DNA from: Chlorokybus atmophyticus
Lineage: Eukaryota > Streptophyta > Chlorokybophyceae > Chlorokybales > Chlorokybaceae
Direction: 5' to 3'
Length of the DNA stretch: 64,000 nt
NCBI GenBank assembly: GCA_009103225.1
Contig: RHPI01000193.1
Location: 169,552-233,551, forward strand
Shown: positions 35,900 to 46,541 of the stretch, one piece after another
Position numbering within the stretch: position 1 is the first letter of the stretch
Layout of the letters: every line of letters begins with the position of its first letter
Notes under the pieces: model-generated
Database searches by the model: none
What the model saw: only the letters and a program-made list of their open reading frames with translations
What the model was told of the DNA's origin: nothing
Made by a program: the position numbers and the translations under genes

Positions 35900-38830
35900 T
35901 CATGTGAGCGCCTCCATGGCCTGCGCTGCGTGCGCGAGCATTAACTCAAAAGCGACTGGGAGTGGGTGGGCTTTCAGCTCCTCCTCTGCAGCTCGCACCT
36001 TTTGAACAACAAGACATGGAAACACGAGCGTTAACACGTGGGCAAGGCCACACAAGTAGAAGCTGTTGTCAAGCCTGTGCAAGCATGTCAACAACAACGA
36101 CAACAGCATTGCATGCAGCGCACACATGTGTTTGAAGAAACAATCCATGAGCACATGCGCCTGGTGTGATGATCATTCAGCAATACTGAGGACACTGCAA
36201 ACCCCCAAAGCAAAAAACGGGGTCTTGGATACCATATTGTGCTTGAACACGACAAAACTGCCACAGAACAGCCATGCAAGCATCCCTCTGACCTTGCACG
36301 CCTGGCTGGGCGCAGCCACCCAAGCGCCAACCGTGGCTCTTGTTGGCATGCTCGACGCAAGGTCATCATACACAAGTCTCACGCCAACCCTGCCAATGAT
36401 GTATTGATGTATTGATTAACATATGTGTGGAATTGACTACGATACCAATAACAATGACAAACCCGCACCTGATGTTGTCGTCCATCATTGCAACAAACTC
36501 CACAAGCGTGCACGACTGGCTGTGATAAAACTCTTGCAGTTGCGCGCGATACAGCTGCAAAGTCTGACAAACCAACAACCTCACATGTCAGCATCAGGAC
36601 AACACGCTGGGATACATACACATGAAGGTGGCACACAGACCTTGTCCAACTGCTGTCTACGGCCGACAAATGCGTGCACGAAGTCCGCAACGCACTCCAC
36701 AAAGTCCCTCACGCTGCCCTTGCGAACGAGGTGCTCCTTTTCCGCGTCTCTCAACGGCAGAAAGTACGGAATCTGCAATGAACACATGCCAAGGCGTGTA
36801 GCTAATGTAAGGTGACGACGCAACACACCCACTCAGTCACTGCTGCCAAGTGCAGGAGTGGTTGAGTTGCGCTTCATTCACTTTGCCACTTCATGACATT
36901 GTCAAGTAAGGAAGTAAGTAAGTACGTGTCCCAAGAAGCAATCGCTTTGAATGCTGCATTGATGACTGTGACTTGCTACTGAAACAGAGTCCCTGCTACG
37001 GATCAACGCACCGTGTGCTCGGCCACATGGCATCGATCTTCCGCTTCATCGCACTGGAGGATGACGTAAAAGGACTCGTAAAACCTCCCGTCATAGAAGG
37101 TGTCAAACCTGAGACGTACATAAGCGTACAGCCCACACACATAAGCACATGGTCTTCGTGCTTGAATAAATGAGCACCGCAGTGTCTAAGATGACATGGT
37201 ACACGTGACTGACAACAGCTTGACGAACGACATAGTGATGTTGTGTTTCCCAAAAGTGTCATCTGTACTGCAGTTGTAGAATGAATGCATGCATTGGCAG
37301 CAAACCCAATTGCAAATACAGGACCATAACACTGTCAACGATAAATGCATATCTACGCCTGTAGAGGTAAACGAGTGTGCAATTTATGCAACGTTGATAC
37401 ACCCATCAGTCAACAAAGAATCATACGTTTGTCACAGGTTACTGCAAAATCAAATATCCAGATGATAAGATTACTGCTGACTGTACGGACACGTTAAAGT
37501 GCTTGAGTTATTCATTATGACATACTCATAACATGTGAAAGTCGCGCACATGAGTAGCAGGAGCTGAAACTGCTTTGTTAATTATCCAGACTTACTGTTG
37601 GCGTTATTGAAAACTTGCACATGCAGCGTGTTTTGAACGCCACCCGCATGCACGTGCAAGAATATGCAAAGTCCGCAAGCAGCTTACCGCACCCCGATGC
37701 GATTCCGGTCCAGCTGCAGCACCGTCTTGCCCGCCAGCCTGTACGCCCGATCGATAGCTTCCAGCTGCCTGAGGCGGATTCGGCCTTCGGTCTGTTGGGC
37801 GAGGACGGATAGCTTGCCGGTGTCAGTCGTGGCTGCTGCATAAATCATACAACATACACAACCGCATGAGCAGACAGCGAAGTGAATGACAGATTGTGCG
37901 TGTGTTTACACACATTGAGTGCACTCATTGTTAAGTTTGTCACAATAAGTCGACTCAAGATGTGTGAACACAGGTCGAGACATGTGCCCGCGTGCACGTA
38001 AGCACGCATGGACGCATGGCATGCATGTGCACGCCTGCACATGCATGGGAGTGGGCATGCACACGCACAGGCACGCCCATGTGCATGCACATCAACAGCG
38101 CAGCGAGTGAGCCACGCTCCACATGGGTACGACGAACAGCGGGGCCACTACGCATACAGAAAGGCCACACTATAGCATCCACGTACTTTGCATGGCTGCT
38201 GCTTTGCTGCTCTTCTCCGCATCCGCAAACTGCTTCTCAAGATGTGTGCCACTGCGACGTCCCTGCTCGAGCTCGCGCAGCTCAGCACACAACCGACTGT
38301 GCTCCCGCCTCAACTCCAACACTGACTTGTACAAGGAAAGCGCAGTAAGAGCCATCTGTACACAGGTTGCACACACATATGCACACACGCACGCACACGT
38401 GCACTCGCGCATGCACACACAGTGCTGTTAAACCCAAAATGTGTAGCTGGGTACACTGGTCAAAAAGGAAAAATGTATGAACAGAAACATAAGTGAGTGA
38501 GTGCATGTGTGAATCCGTCACTGAGAGTTCATGACAAACAGTGCATGCATGTGAATGGTCCTGGATAAGTGGATGTACATACATGCATGCATGGAGTGAA
38601 CTACGTCCCAGTGACATGCAAGAAACGAGCGTGATTGATCATCGAGAAACTTACGTTCCGCATCTAAGGCTTCATCTTCAGGAGCAGCGGCATAGTCTTG
38701 CGTCTGCAGCAATGCTCGCGCACTCTGGGCCAATTGTGCCAGCCTCTACAAGTTTAATATAGCAGATATGAAACACTACTTACAGGAGGAAGCATGCATT
38801 TGCATCACATTGCATGCACACCTTGTTCAT
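35900..38830 (-). CDS. CENPO: Kinetochore protein CENP-O (Mcm21) homologue
   Basis: Exons on the minus strand: 38830-38822 (MNK, inside the last BRAWNIN exon), 38745-38605, 38355-38187, 37832-37688, 37108-37012, 36772-36641, 36563-36469, 36389-36233 and 35998-35900. All join in one frame, about 350 residues. The N-terminal third is coiled coil (LYKSVLELRREHSRLCAEL). The C-terminal half follows CENP-O: LAGKTVLQLDRNRIGVRF, FYDGRFYESFYVIL, then IPYFLPLRDAEKEHL, then VECVADFVHAFVGRRQQL, then RLVYDDLASSMPTRATV, which matches the RLLYKDL...LP segment of animal CENP-O. CENP-O is a subunit of the inner-kinetochore CCAN/Ctf19 complex at centromeres. The donor of exon 2 is uncertain: GTAGTT at 38604 keeps frame, while the stronger-looking GTAAGT at 38654 does not. 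A GCAGCAG double acceptor at 37833 allows a one-codon variant. The gene follows BRAWNIN with an ATGA stop/start overlap. Confidence 0.8.
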
Positions 38831-39099
38831 GTTGACGGTTTGGCTGGAGGAGGAGATGGTTGTAGGGTGCTGATGTTCTCAGCCGTTGTGCTTTCCACTT
38901 TAACAGAGTCTCTGCTTACGTCCGGTATAGTCTGAAGCGCAATTGCGATGTCAGACTGCATTCATGCATGCTTTCATACAGTGCGATACATGTTGGGGGG
39001 TCATACACGCACCAAGTCAGGACGGTAGATGTAGTGCACGACAGACGCGCCGGCCAGTAGCGACACAAACGCGGTGCCGTAAGCCCTCAGCATGCTCAT
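38827..39099 (-). CDS. UQCC6: BRAWNIN/UQCC6-like small mitochondrial protein
   Basis: Two exons, 39099-39013 and 38931-38827, give 63 residues. The N-terminus is a single hydrophobic segment (LRAYGTAFVSLLAGASVVHY), followed by YRPDL and, across the splice, TIPDVSRD. YRPDLTIP is the hallmark of BRAWNIN (C12orf73), an inner-membrane factor for assembly of respiratory complex III. Length, membrane segment and motif position all fit. An in-frame TAA lies upstream, so the ATG at 39099 is the first. The splice joins after Leu29 in phase 0 (AG at 38932-38933). The stop codon TGA (38829-38827) overlaps the ATG (38830-38828) of the CENP-O frame, and the exon continues 5 nt beyond it to a GTGTGC donor. 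The tail (STTAENISTLQPSPPPAKPST) is likely disordered. Confidence 0.8.
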
Positions 39100-39174
39100 G
39101 CTCGCACCCACACCACCGACACCCACGTCCACACCCACACCCACGCCCACGCCCACGCCCACACCGTCGCCTGA

Positions 39175-39480
39175 TTAGGTTTTGCGCTTTGCCATGCATT
39201 GGCGCCACTGAACACGCCGATATCGACGTAGTAAAATCAGTATATCACTAGCAGGCTTGATGTCCACCGTATCACGTAATTCGTATCTGCTCGCCACGTG
39301 GCGAGCATATGCCACGTCCGGCATCAGCTCGTCGTCTTCTCTTTCCACGTAGGATAAGCACTCGCGACGACGGCTCTTTGCGCTTATCCTCGCGTGCCGC
39401 CAGAAGTACCGGCTGCCCTTTCGCGGGATCTCCCACTCAAGCGCAGCGTGCGCCCCCAGTACGACCCTCAGGACACGCAC
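39175..39480 (-). CDS. Possible small ORF upstream of BRAWNIN, function unknown
   Basis: An open frame of about 100 codons ends at TAA 75 nt before the BRAWNIN start, on the same strand. Its composition looks coding: LEWEIPRKGSRYFWRHARIS, then SYVEREDDELMPD, then ILILLRRYRRVQWRQ. No ATG is in frame before the internal MPDVAYARH (start near 39324), so it is either a spliced exon, a short protein from that Met, or chance. I do not recognise a family. If real, the locus might express three proteins from one transcript. Confidence 0.35.
   Translation of the reverse strand: MRVLRVVLGAHAALEWEIPRKGSRYFWRHARISAKSRRRECLSYVEREDDELMPDVAYARHVASRYELRDTVDIKPASDILILLRRYRRVQWRQCMAKRKT
39288..39307. promoter_or_regulatory. 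20-bp perfect palindrome centred on a CACGTG G-box
   Basis: TGCTCGCCACGTGGCGAGCA lies between the divergent BRAWNIN/CENP-O and RraA genes. CACGTG is the classic bZIP/bHLH core. It also lies inside the uncertain ORF at 39175-39480, so a coding origin is possible. Confidence 0.5.
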
Positions 39481-39565
39481 ACTCCATTCTGACGTCAGCG
39501 CGCCCCGTCCTCATCCGCTTTCGGCCTCATCCACGATGGAAGCAATGAATACTGACACGTTGATT

Positions 39566-39587
39566 GAGCTGAGCTGAGCTGAGCTGC
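39566..39587 (+). repeat. GAGCT microsatellite in the divergent promoter region
   Basis: About four tandem copies of GAGCT between the divergent genes. Confidence 0.8.
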
Positions 39588-39867
39588 ATTGGATTCTACT
39601 CTATCATTCAGCTGCCAAGGCATTGTTTTGCTCTGGCGGCGGCGGCAGCGTTAGTGTCAGTGGCATTGGCGGTGGTGGCGGTGTCAGGGTGACGGTAAGG
39701 CGAGGAGAGACGAGGCTTTACTGTTGCCTGGGAAGCAAGCAGGAAGCAGGAGCAGCGTTGGCATTGTGGGGAGAGAGTGTGCAAGCTGTTGTGTGTTCTA
39801 CTGGCAGTGTGTAGGTTGTTTAATTCCTTTGGAGGGTGTTGCTTGGAGGCTGGTGTTGCTGGTGTGT

Positions 39868-40984
39868 ATGACAGCATTTCTCGTGTCGTTGCTGCGGTTG
39901 TTGCCTTCTGAGGGGGTGCCGGCGGGTGCCCAGCTTATGGCCTCAGAGGATGGTGCGGTGCTGAGCAACGGGAAGGCCGCTCATAACCAGGGAGAGGAAG
40001 AGCCTCGCGTGGTGAAGACGGCGGACCTGTGCGACAAATACGACACTGAGATCCGCGTCGCGGCACCACTGTTCACGTCGTACGGTGGGCTCAAAGCCTT
40101 TCACGGCCCTATATCAACTGTGCGCGTAGCTGACGACAACTCGTTGGTAAGTGCACTTGCTGTTGCTGCTTTGTTGGGCTTCACAATAAGCAGTCAGTAG
40201 GAGCCAGCATTGTAATACAAGCTTGCGCCGCTGTCCTGACCTTCATAAAAAAGTTCAGCTCAGATCAGCTCAGGATCTCTGCCAAGTTGGTACTCTCTGT
40301 TACTATTTGAAAGGCCAGTAGTCACCTCACTCTCCACGTGATCACCCATGAATGTCAGTAATCATAAAATGGTTATCAATGGTTTTGTGTGTGTGGTAGG
40401 TGCGTGCAGCTCTTGAAACGTCAGGAGAGGGTCGCGTGCTGGTTGTTGATGGAGGCGCTTCAACTCGGTGTGCGCTGGTGAGTTCCTCACTGGTAGCATT
40501 GTTCTGAATGTCTTGTCAGGCACAGTGCACTGTGCTGTCAGCACCAAACACTGTGCGCCTTTATGCACTTGCTGCGGTCATTATGAGGTTGCAAGATAGA
40601 TAGTGACTGAGAGGAATTATGTCTTGCAGCTAGGAGATCAACTTGCTCATCTCGCTGTTGAGCACGGCTGGGTTGGCATCATCGTGCACGGGTGCATCCG
40701 CGACAGTGCCGAGGTGCACACCATGCCGCTAGGGGTGAAAGCTCTCAACACGCATCCGCGCAAGAGCATCAAGCGAGGACTTGGTGCGTTGTCAACCAGA
40801 CTGCCACATTGAGCTCTTTGACACTGTCACCCCTGCTTGCATCAACTTACTAAGCATGTTCTGCAACCCAGGTGAACGTGATGTTCCCGTGAGCTTTGCG
40901 GGTGTTACATTTGTGCCGGGTCACTTTGTATATGCCGATGAAGATGGCATTGTAGTTGCAGAGCGCGACTTTTTGGTGGCCTAG
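39868..40984 (+). CDS. RraA-like protein / 4-hydroxy-4-methyl-2-oxoglutarate aldolase family
   Basis: Exons 39868-40146, 40400-40477, 40630-40783 and 40872-40984 join in one frame with GT-AG borders. From the ATG at 39937 the protein is 184 residues, near the usual 160-180; the upstream in-frame ATG at 39868 would add a hydrophobic leader ([16 protein letters not shown]), perhaps for targeting. Family blocks in order: [44 protein letters not shown] (active-site Arg-Asp), [25 protein letters not shown] and [10 protein letters not shown]. Members are either HMG aldolases acting on pyruvate-derived acids or RraA-type proteins; plant versions are annotated both ways and sequence alone does not decide. 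A TGTAA word, a common algal polyadenylation signal, lies at 41062-41066. Transcribed divergently from BRAWNIN/CENP-O. Confidence 0.92.
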
Positions 40985-40999
40985 CTGAGCACCTGACCA

Positions 41000-42476
41000 C
41001 ATGCGTGTGCACAGTGTTCCAACCACATACACAGCGGCAAGTTGCTGTGTCAGTACTTGTGTGTAAGTAGCCCCATAGGATGGCGCCTTTGACCTGCGGC
41101 AGATTGCCCAGGCAAGTCTGTATAGTGTGACATTCTTGTGCGTCGCATTGTAGAGTGTAACGTGTAGAGACACCGTTGACGTGCACAGAGCATCTGTGTC
41201 TACCAGTGTTTCGTTTGTATACACTTGCCCAATGTATTGCTTTCGTGTGCTAGCACATGTGCTTTCTAATGATGTGCGCGTGTCTAATTGCGCGTGCTGG
41301 AATGTGCCTGTGCGTGCGCGCAAGCGAGTCCCTTGCAGCATTGGCGGCAGCGGCGGTGGTAGGGGCGTGGTGGTGGAGGTACTAGACCTGCATGATGGTG
41401 CTTCTAACATTGTCACACAAGGCGTCTTGCCGGTGCTGTGAGCTTGACCTGACTGAGCCGTGGCTGGTTGTTGTATGTTGCTTGCAAGCTTGGTGTCATA
41501 ATGCGGTATAGCAGGTTTTTGATGCCTACGCAATGCTGCATATAATCGGCGTGTACAGCCGTGTGCAATCGCCGGTATCGATACCAGCCGTGCATCAGAT
41601 GTGAGCATGGTCATAATGCGTGTTTACAAAGTATGCAATGCGGTGCATGTGCGCACGCGGACCTGCGCGAGTGTACAAACGGTGCGACATGCATAGCGCA
41701 TGCAAGTCAACAAGCACGCACACGCCAGCTAATTAGCACGCGCACAGTTCCCCTTTGCATATGTTGTACACCAGTAGCAGTCACCATCATCGCCTTTAAC
41801 TTATATACACGGCCACTGAGCTCACGTTTTCACTATGTTACCTAACACTATCTCGACGCTTATCAACCTACAGCCAACCTACCATGAACGTAACCACCAG
41901 ATGTCACAGGAAACGCAGATACTCTAACCGGAGTAAGTCAGCAGACTGTGGGCTAGTGGCAATGGCCCGACCACTGAACCTGAAGACTGGCTTTGAGCGT
42001 CGTCGTCTTTGAGCCACCGTCTGCTACACTGAGCACAGGAGGGTGGCGGCATTGTTAAAGGCGGGGAGCAGAGGGGTCGGCGGCTTCTTGCCTGGCAAGC
42101 AAGGGGAAGCAAGGCCTCCTCCTTGCGCCCAGCTGCCGCCTCCACCTCTCGCCCCTCGCCCCAAGCATTGCGCTGCTTGCTCGGAGGAGGCGGAGGAGGA
42201 CGACGGCTGTTGCTGGCTGCCGTGCGTTGACTTGTTTCCTCTTCTGGCCTTGATGGCAGTGGCGATGGCATGCGGTGGGGGCGTTATTGTGCGGCATCAG
42301 TTGCCTGCCTGCCGCACTGCCCAGACACCACCGTCTCCCTAGGCAGAGGAGGAGGCAGATGGCGCCGCCCAGGCCTCTCCTCTGTTGGGCCAGGAGGCAG
42401 ATGGCGCTCACCACCACCGCGAAGGCTCATCACCACCACCATTGCTGCAGCTGCCGGCGGCCCTGCCTTCGTCCCC
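41000..42476. other. Intergenic DNA before an assembly gap, no secure gene
   Basis: 3' flank of the RraA gene with TGCA-type words, then GC-rich DNA from about 41930. Open frames at 42043-42342 are driven by GC content, and I see no domain. Confidence 0.45.
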
Positions 42477-42654
42477 NNNNNNNNNNNNNNNNNNNNNNNN
42501 NNNNNNNNNNNNNNNNNNNNNNNNNNNNNNNNNNNNNNNNNNNNNNNNNNNNNNNNNNNNNNNNNNNNNNNNNNNNNNNNNNNNNNNNNNNNNNNNNNNN
42601 NNNNNNNNNNNNNNNNNNNNNNNNNNNNNNNNNNNNNNNNNNNNNNNNNNNNNN
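42477..42654. other. Assembly gap (178 N)
   Basis: All N. GC-rich sequence on both sides. Confidence 0.99.
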
Positions 42655-42869
42655 CCCCGCGCAAGGCAGGCCCGGTGAGAGCCTGTCTTCAGAAACGTGG
42701 TCGTTGTCGTGGGTTCCACGAGTGCGCCATCTTGTTTGTATGGTTGGAACGTGAAGGCACGTCCGCCTCACAGCCACCCTTACCTTGTCCTAAACTTGCA
42801 TGCTGATAAGCTTGCTGAGATATGAGCGAGATATAAGTTGTAGTCAATGTGAGTGCTGAATGACTACTA

Positions 42870-43041
42870 CAGTCTAACCTCGATGAATGCATATTCAATA
42901 AGTACATTTCCGCGATAAGTGCATGGTTTTGCCCGACACCAATGCACTCCATTGGTAGTATAAGCCAGTGTAAGTGCATATCCGCGATCAGTGCATGAAA
43001 AGAGGTGTTCCCGATGGTATGCACTTATCGTGGTTAGACTG
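42870..43041. mobile_element. 172-bp MITE of pogo/Tc1-mariner type with TA duplication
   Basis: Left end CAGTCTAACCTCGATGAATG and right end, reverse-complemented, CAGTCTAACCACGATAAGTG agree at 17 of 20 positions. Both are flanked by TA (42868-42869, 43042-43043). CAGT..AACCTCGAT termini are typical of pogo-like transposons. There is no coding capacity. Internally the phrase TCCGCGATnAGTGCATG occurs twice. A pogo-like transposase lies at 1-2282, which could be a relative of the mobilising enzyme. Confidence 0.85.
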
Positions 43042-43228
43042 TACTGTTATTATGCGTGCAGCAGTCCCGTAGCCATCTTAGTACATAACGGCCCGCCTAT
43101 AGCTGTTGCTGAATTGACTCCTAGCGTAGGCATGCTGTTACGCACAGATGTGTCTTGTTGGCGATGCATTGTGAAGATTCAATCTCACTGCAGATGCTGA
43201 CTTGCTTGCTGCATGATGTCAAGCTGAG

Positions 43229-45110
43229 GTGACATGCTTTAATCGGGAGTATGAGTTGCAACGGTTGCAAGCCTTCACGCAAAGCTTCCTGATATCCTTC
43301 TCCGTGGTGCTTGGCCCCCAAGGTTGTGGCAAAACAAGGTTGCTGCGGCATTTCATAGAGGAGAAGGGAGACTTTCACATGCGTTGCTACACAATTGCCA
43401 AGAAAAGGCGATTACCACACATGTCGACATGTAAACGCATTGATTGCATAAACTCTCTCCGTGCTGGCCACTTTATTCTCACTACCAGCATGGGAGAATA
43501 TGCTGGGAAACTTTATTGAAGATGTGATCGCACTTGATGTGCGGGAGAAACACGCAAGAATAAATATTCATGGCAACGAGTTGGCACTGCTGATTGCATC
43601 CAGTTCAAGGAGTGCAATGCAAATACAATAGAGTTCACGATGCTGCAGGAAGCATAATTGCACGATACGAAATACGATTACAAATACGACATGACATGAA
43701 TACGAATATTTCATAGTATATTCACCCATCTGAGAGCAAATATGATTTATATACGATTTGTTACATAACAATGCATTGCATTTTGTGCTATTAATAATCG
43801 TGACAAGTTGCAATATATGCAACCATTTTAAGCTAAAAAACGTTGTTACAGCCGCCGCGTGCAGCGCAACTTTCATAATGTGTGTACACGCAAACTATAT
43901 GAGTACAATTTATGATTTACATTATGTAAGCATTAGAACTTTCCGTGGGATAGTATCCAAATAGTATTTTTATTGCTCAATATATACGATGAAATACTAG
44001 TAGTTGTCAAAGCAAGTTAAATAGTATGATGCAACCTAGCCTGAAAGCCTACGAGGTGTTATTGGCGCAGTGGCAAGAACGACGGGATGTACGGTCAGCC
44101 GCTAGCGATCGCTTCCTGATCAATGTTATTGATGAGGCTATTGTAGTCAAAGATTTTAAGAAACACCAGCAGCGCTGATGCGCTCAAAGGTTCTTTGTAA
44201 CGATCACCAAACACAAAGTTGGGAAAGCACATGTCATTTTAGCCGCATCTGAGCGCGGCTTCCAGACGTGGCTTGAACGGGGTGCGTGCTGTCATGTTGC
44301 ATCTCAAACCCTAAAGTGACCTATGCCATGGGTTGCCTAAAGTATAACTTACAAAAATGTGTTGTGTATAGCCGTCACGGTAACGGTTATATACTACAAG
44401 ACGTATGTGATCGGTAATTTTCCACCACCCGCAGCTCGTGGCTTCCTCGATGATTTGCTCGCTGTGAGTCAGTTAACTGCTATTTCGGGTGATTCGCGTG
44501 AATTGATCCGGTAGATTGGGTTTTACATGGCCAGGTGTGTGGCGAAAATCCCAAAATATTGCTCGCTGTTGCTGAGTCATCCTGCATCACAGAGTCTTGG
44601 GATGAAGAGTCGACTATGCAGTCGCCGCTGCCTGGTGTTAGCATGGTATGTGTAGACAGGAAAGGTGTTTTCGCACATGCAAGCATTTGTTTGCGTGCAC
44701 TTGCACACCTTCAGCGCGCACTTATTGATCTCTATTATAATGCATATGCGTCCTCAGCATCAACTTCGTAAGTATGAAAGATGTGGACGACCTGATGATG
44801 AAAAAGTCCTTTTCTGCAAGCGATGCTGGCTATATACACGTGAGCAGTTTATGCTCATAGTTCAGGTTGTCGTTGGCAACGCATTTCACGCGATACAACA
44901 TTGGCGTGCATACGAGCTCCTAGACCACAATCTGGACACCTTGAGAGCCATGGTGTCTGCAAACCTATTTGGTTTGCGTCCAGTTTGCACATGGGCGCGT
45001 GATGTTAATGAGCGTTCATTTGGGTCCAAAGCTTTCTAATGTAGTGATTGCCTCCACGCCTGTCCACTTGCACGCCATGAAGAGCATCTTGACGGGGTAG
45101 TCCTGCTGTG
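43229..45110 (+). pseudogene. Broken paralogue of the P-loop ATPase_2 gene
   Basis: Parallels the gene at 3380-4320: NREYELQRLQAF, Walker A (LGPQGCGKTRLLRHF), then CYT (about 43395) in one frame, CQEKAITTHVDM in a second and VNALIA-stop-TLSVLATLFSLPAWENML in a third, then REKHARINIHGNELALLI. After an AT-rich insert the match resumes at about 44040 (LKAYEVLLAQW, FLINVIDEA). A frameshift precedes FFVTITKHKVGKAHVILAASERGFQTWLERG, which ends at GTGCGT, the same intron position as the other copy. The C-terminal domain (YTREQFMLIVQVVVGNAF; AMVSANLFGLRPVCTWARD) is at 44830-45005. After another frame change comes VVIASTPVHLHAMKSILTG to about 45100. At least four frame changes or stops make it a pseudogene. 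LKAYEVLL is uninterrupted here, although the other copy has an intron after AYE. Confidence 0.85.
43620..44035. repeat. AT-rich insert in the ATPase pseudogene, rich in ATACGA words
   Basis: Splits the pseudogene between ELALLI and LKAYE. Dominated by ATACGA/TACGAAT-type words and no frame. It could be an intron unique to this copy or inserted DNA. A similar composition recurs at 47100-47220. Confidence 0.55.
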
Positions 45111-46080
45111 TGTGCAGCCTATCACAGACACTCTTCACTACACGTTTGCATCCACCTCATTCCTCTTCAGCCATAATCTCAGCCGTATTACTCGAGTCAG
45201 CGGTGTCGCTGCTGGTTACATGAGCCCGTGCACACAACAACGTATTGTCAAAGTTGCATGTGTAAGTCAAATCATGTAGCGTGGTTGCGCGCGTGTGCAT
45301 GTGTGCTGACTTACCATCCCTTCACCCTTCTGTCCTTAGCACCTATCATGTGGTAGCCTCCACGCCACCACAGGTGGGCCACCTGTCTCACCTTTTTCTC
45401 CCCCCTCGGCGCCTTCATCACCGCATTACATGTTAACACTACGCTAGCAACTGTACGCGTTTAAGTACTTGTACTCTTTTTAGTGCCGAAAATTGGACTT
45501 TTTTGGCCGCGAAATATGTTCTAAACCATAACAATTTCGCTAAAATACCGCTTATTTCAACTTGTAGTACTTTTTGAGTAAAACGGAAAATTGATTTCGT
45601 GATGAACACTTGTGCTAGAAGTTGTGATTTTCACAAGTAGCATGTTGGTTGCACATTTCGCCGTCAACCTCAACCCTAAAAGTTATGAGTCTCACGCGCA
45701 GTCTTGGCAAAGATATCGGCGGAACTTACAACTTTGGCGGCCGTCTGGCGATCGCGGCCCGCCGCAGCGAGGCACAGTCAATAGTTGATCGCGGTCAATT
45801 GACTAAGTAGTTGACCGCGGTTATAATGTTATATATACATAGTTTTACTGATTAGCTGAGTTCAACGGCAGTCCTCCCAATTTATTGTTTGAATTATTGT
45901 GATCTCAATCAGATTATTAACGCGCCAAAAATGCATGCTAAATGTACTCATTTAAATACAGTTTTCGGCCAAACTAGTGTTGAAGAAGTGCTTGACTTGT
46001 CCTCAACAGGCATCCTCAAGTTGATGTTGGTGAAATGCGCGCGCGAGGGCAGCCGCACCAACAAATGACATGACTAAGCC
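45111..46080. other. No gene recognised
   Basis: Mixed DNA. AAAACGGAAAATTG-type AT-rich sequence at 45480-45620, a short GC-rich island at 45720-45830 with AGTTGATCGCGGT-like direct repeats, otherwise nothing. Confidence 0.45.
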
Positions 46081-46262
46081 CTGGTGTGTGAGAGAGCATG
46101 CATGTATGGGTGTGCGTGTGTGTGCTCATGTATGTCTGTTCGTGCGAGTGCGCGCATGTGTGCATGTTTGCATGTGCGCATGCGCATGCACGGGTGTGCG
46201 AGCGTGTGCTAGTGTATTTGTGTGCGCGTGGCTGCATGTACGCATGTGCGCGCTGTAGCGTG
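46081..46262. repeat. GTGTG/TGCATG alternating purine-pyrimidine tract
   Basis: Dense GTGTGCGTGTGTG and GCATGTGTGC words, like those in introns of dapB and CENP-O. Possibly an intron of the GST-like gene downstream. Confidence 0.7.
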
Positions 46263-46541
46263 CAAGTAGCACGCATGTATCCGATAAATGCAGAGTCTGC
46301 ATGTGAAACAAACTCGGTTTTGCCCGTGCGTGACAGACTGCGCAGAGCTGCTGGCAACAGCTGATGAGCCGGGAGCCAGGCTGTGTTTGTGTGCGTACAT
46401 GCGGGTGGGCGCGAGTGCGGGTCTGCTGTGTGCACTGTTCCACGCTCACCAGAGCAATACAAGTTAAACCACAGTGGAGTGTGAGAATCACCCTGATATG
46501 TTGGGGTTGTCTTAGAGACATCAACTTAAGAGTTAGAACAA

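Noticed and set aside
38282-38617. Alternative CENP-O exon frame through 38617-38282
   Set aside because: Reads the TGCA-rich intron and ends in a stop; the frame through 38355-38187 matches the coiled coil and keeps phase.
39017-39208. Arg/Gly/Cys-rich ORF overlapping BRAWNIN
   Set aside because: A shadow frame of a GTGGGC repeat upstream of the BRAWNIN start.
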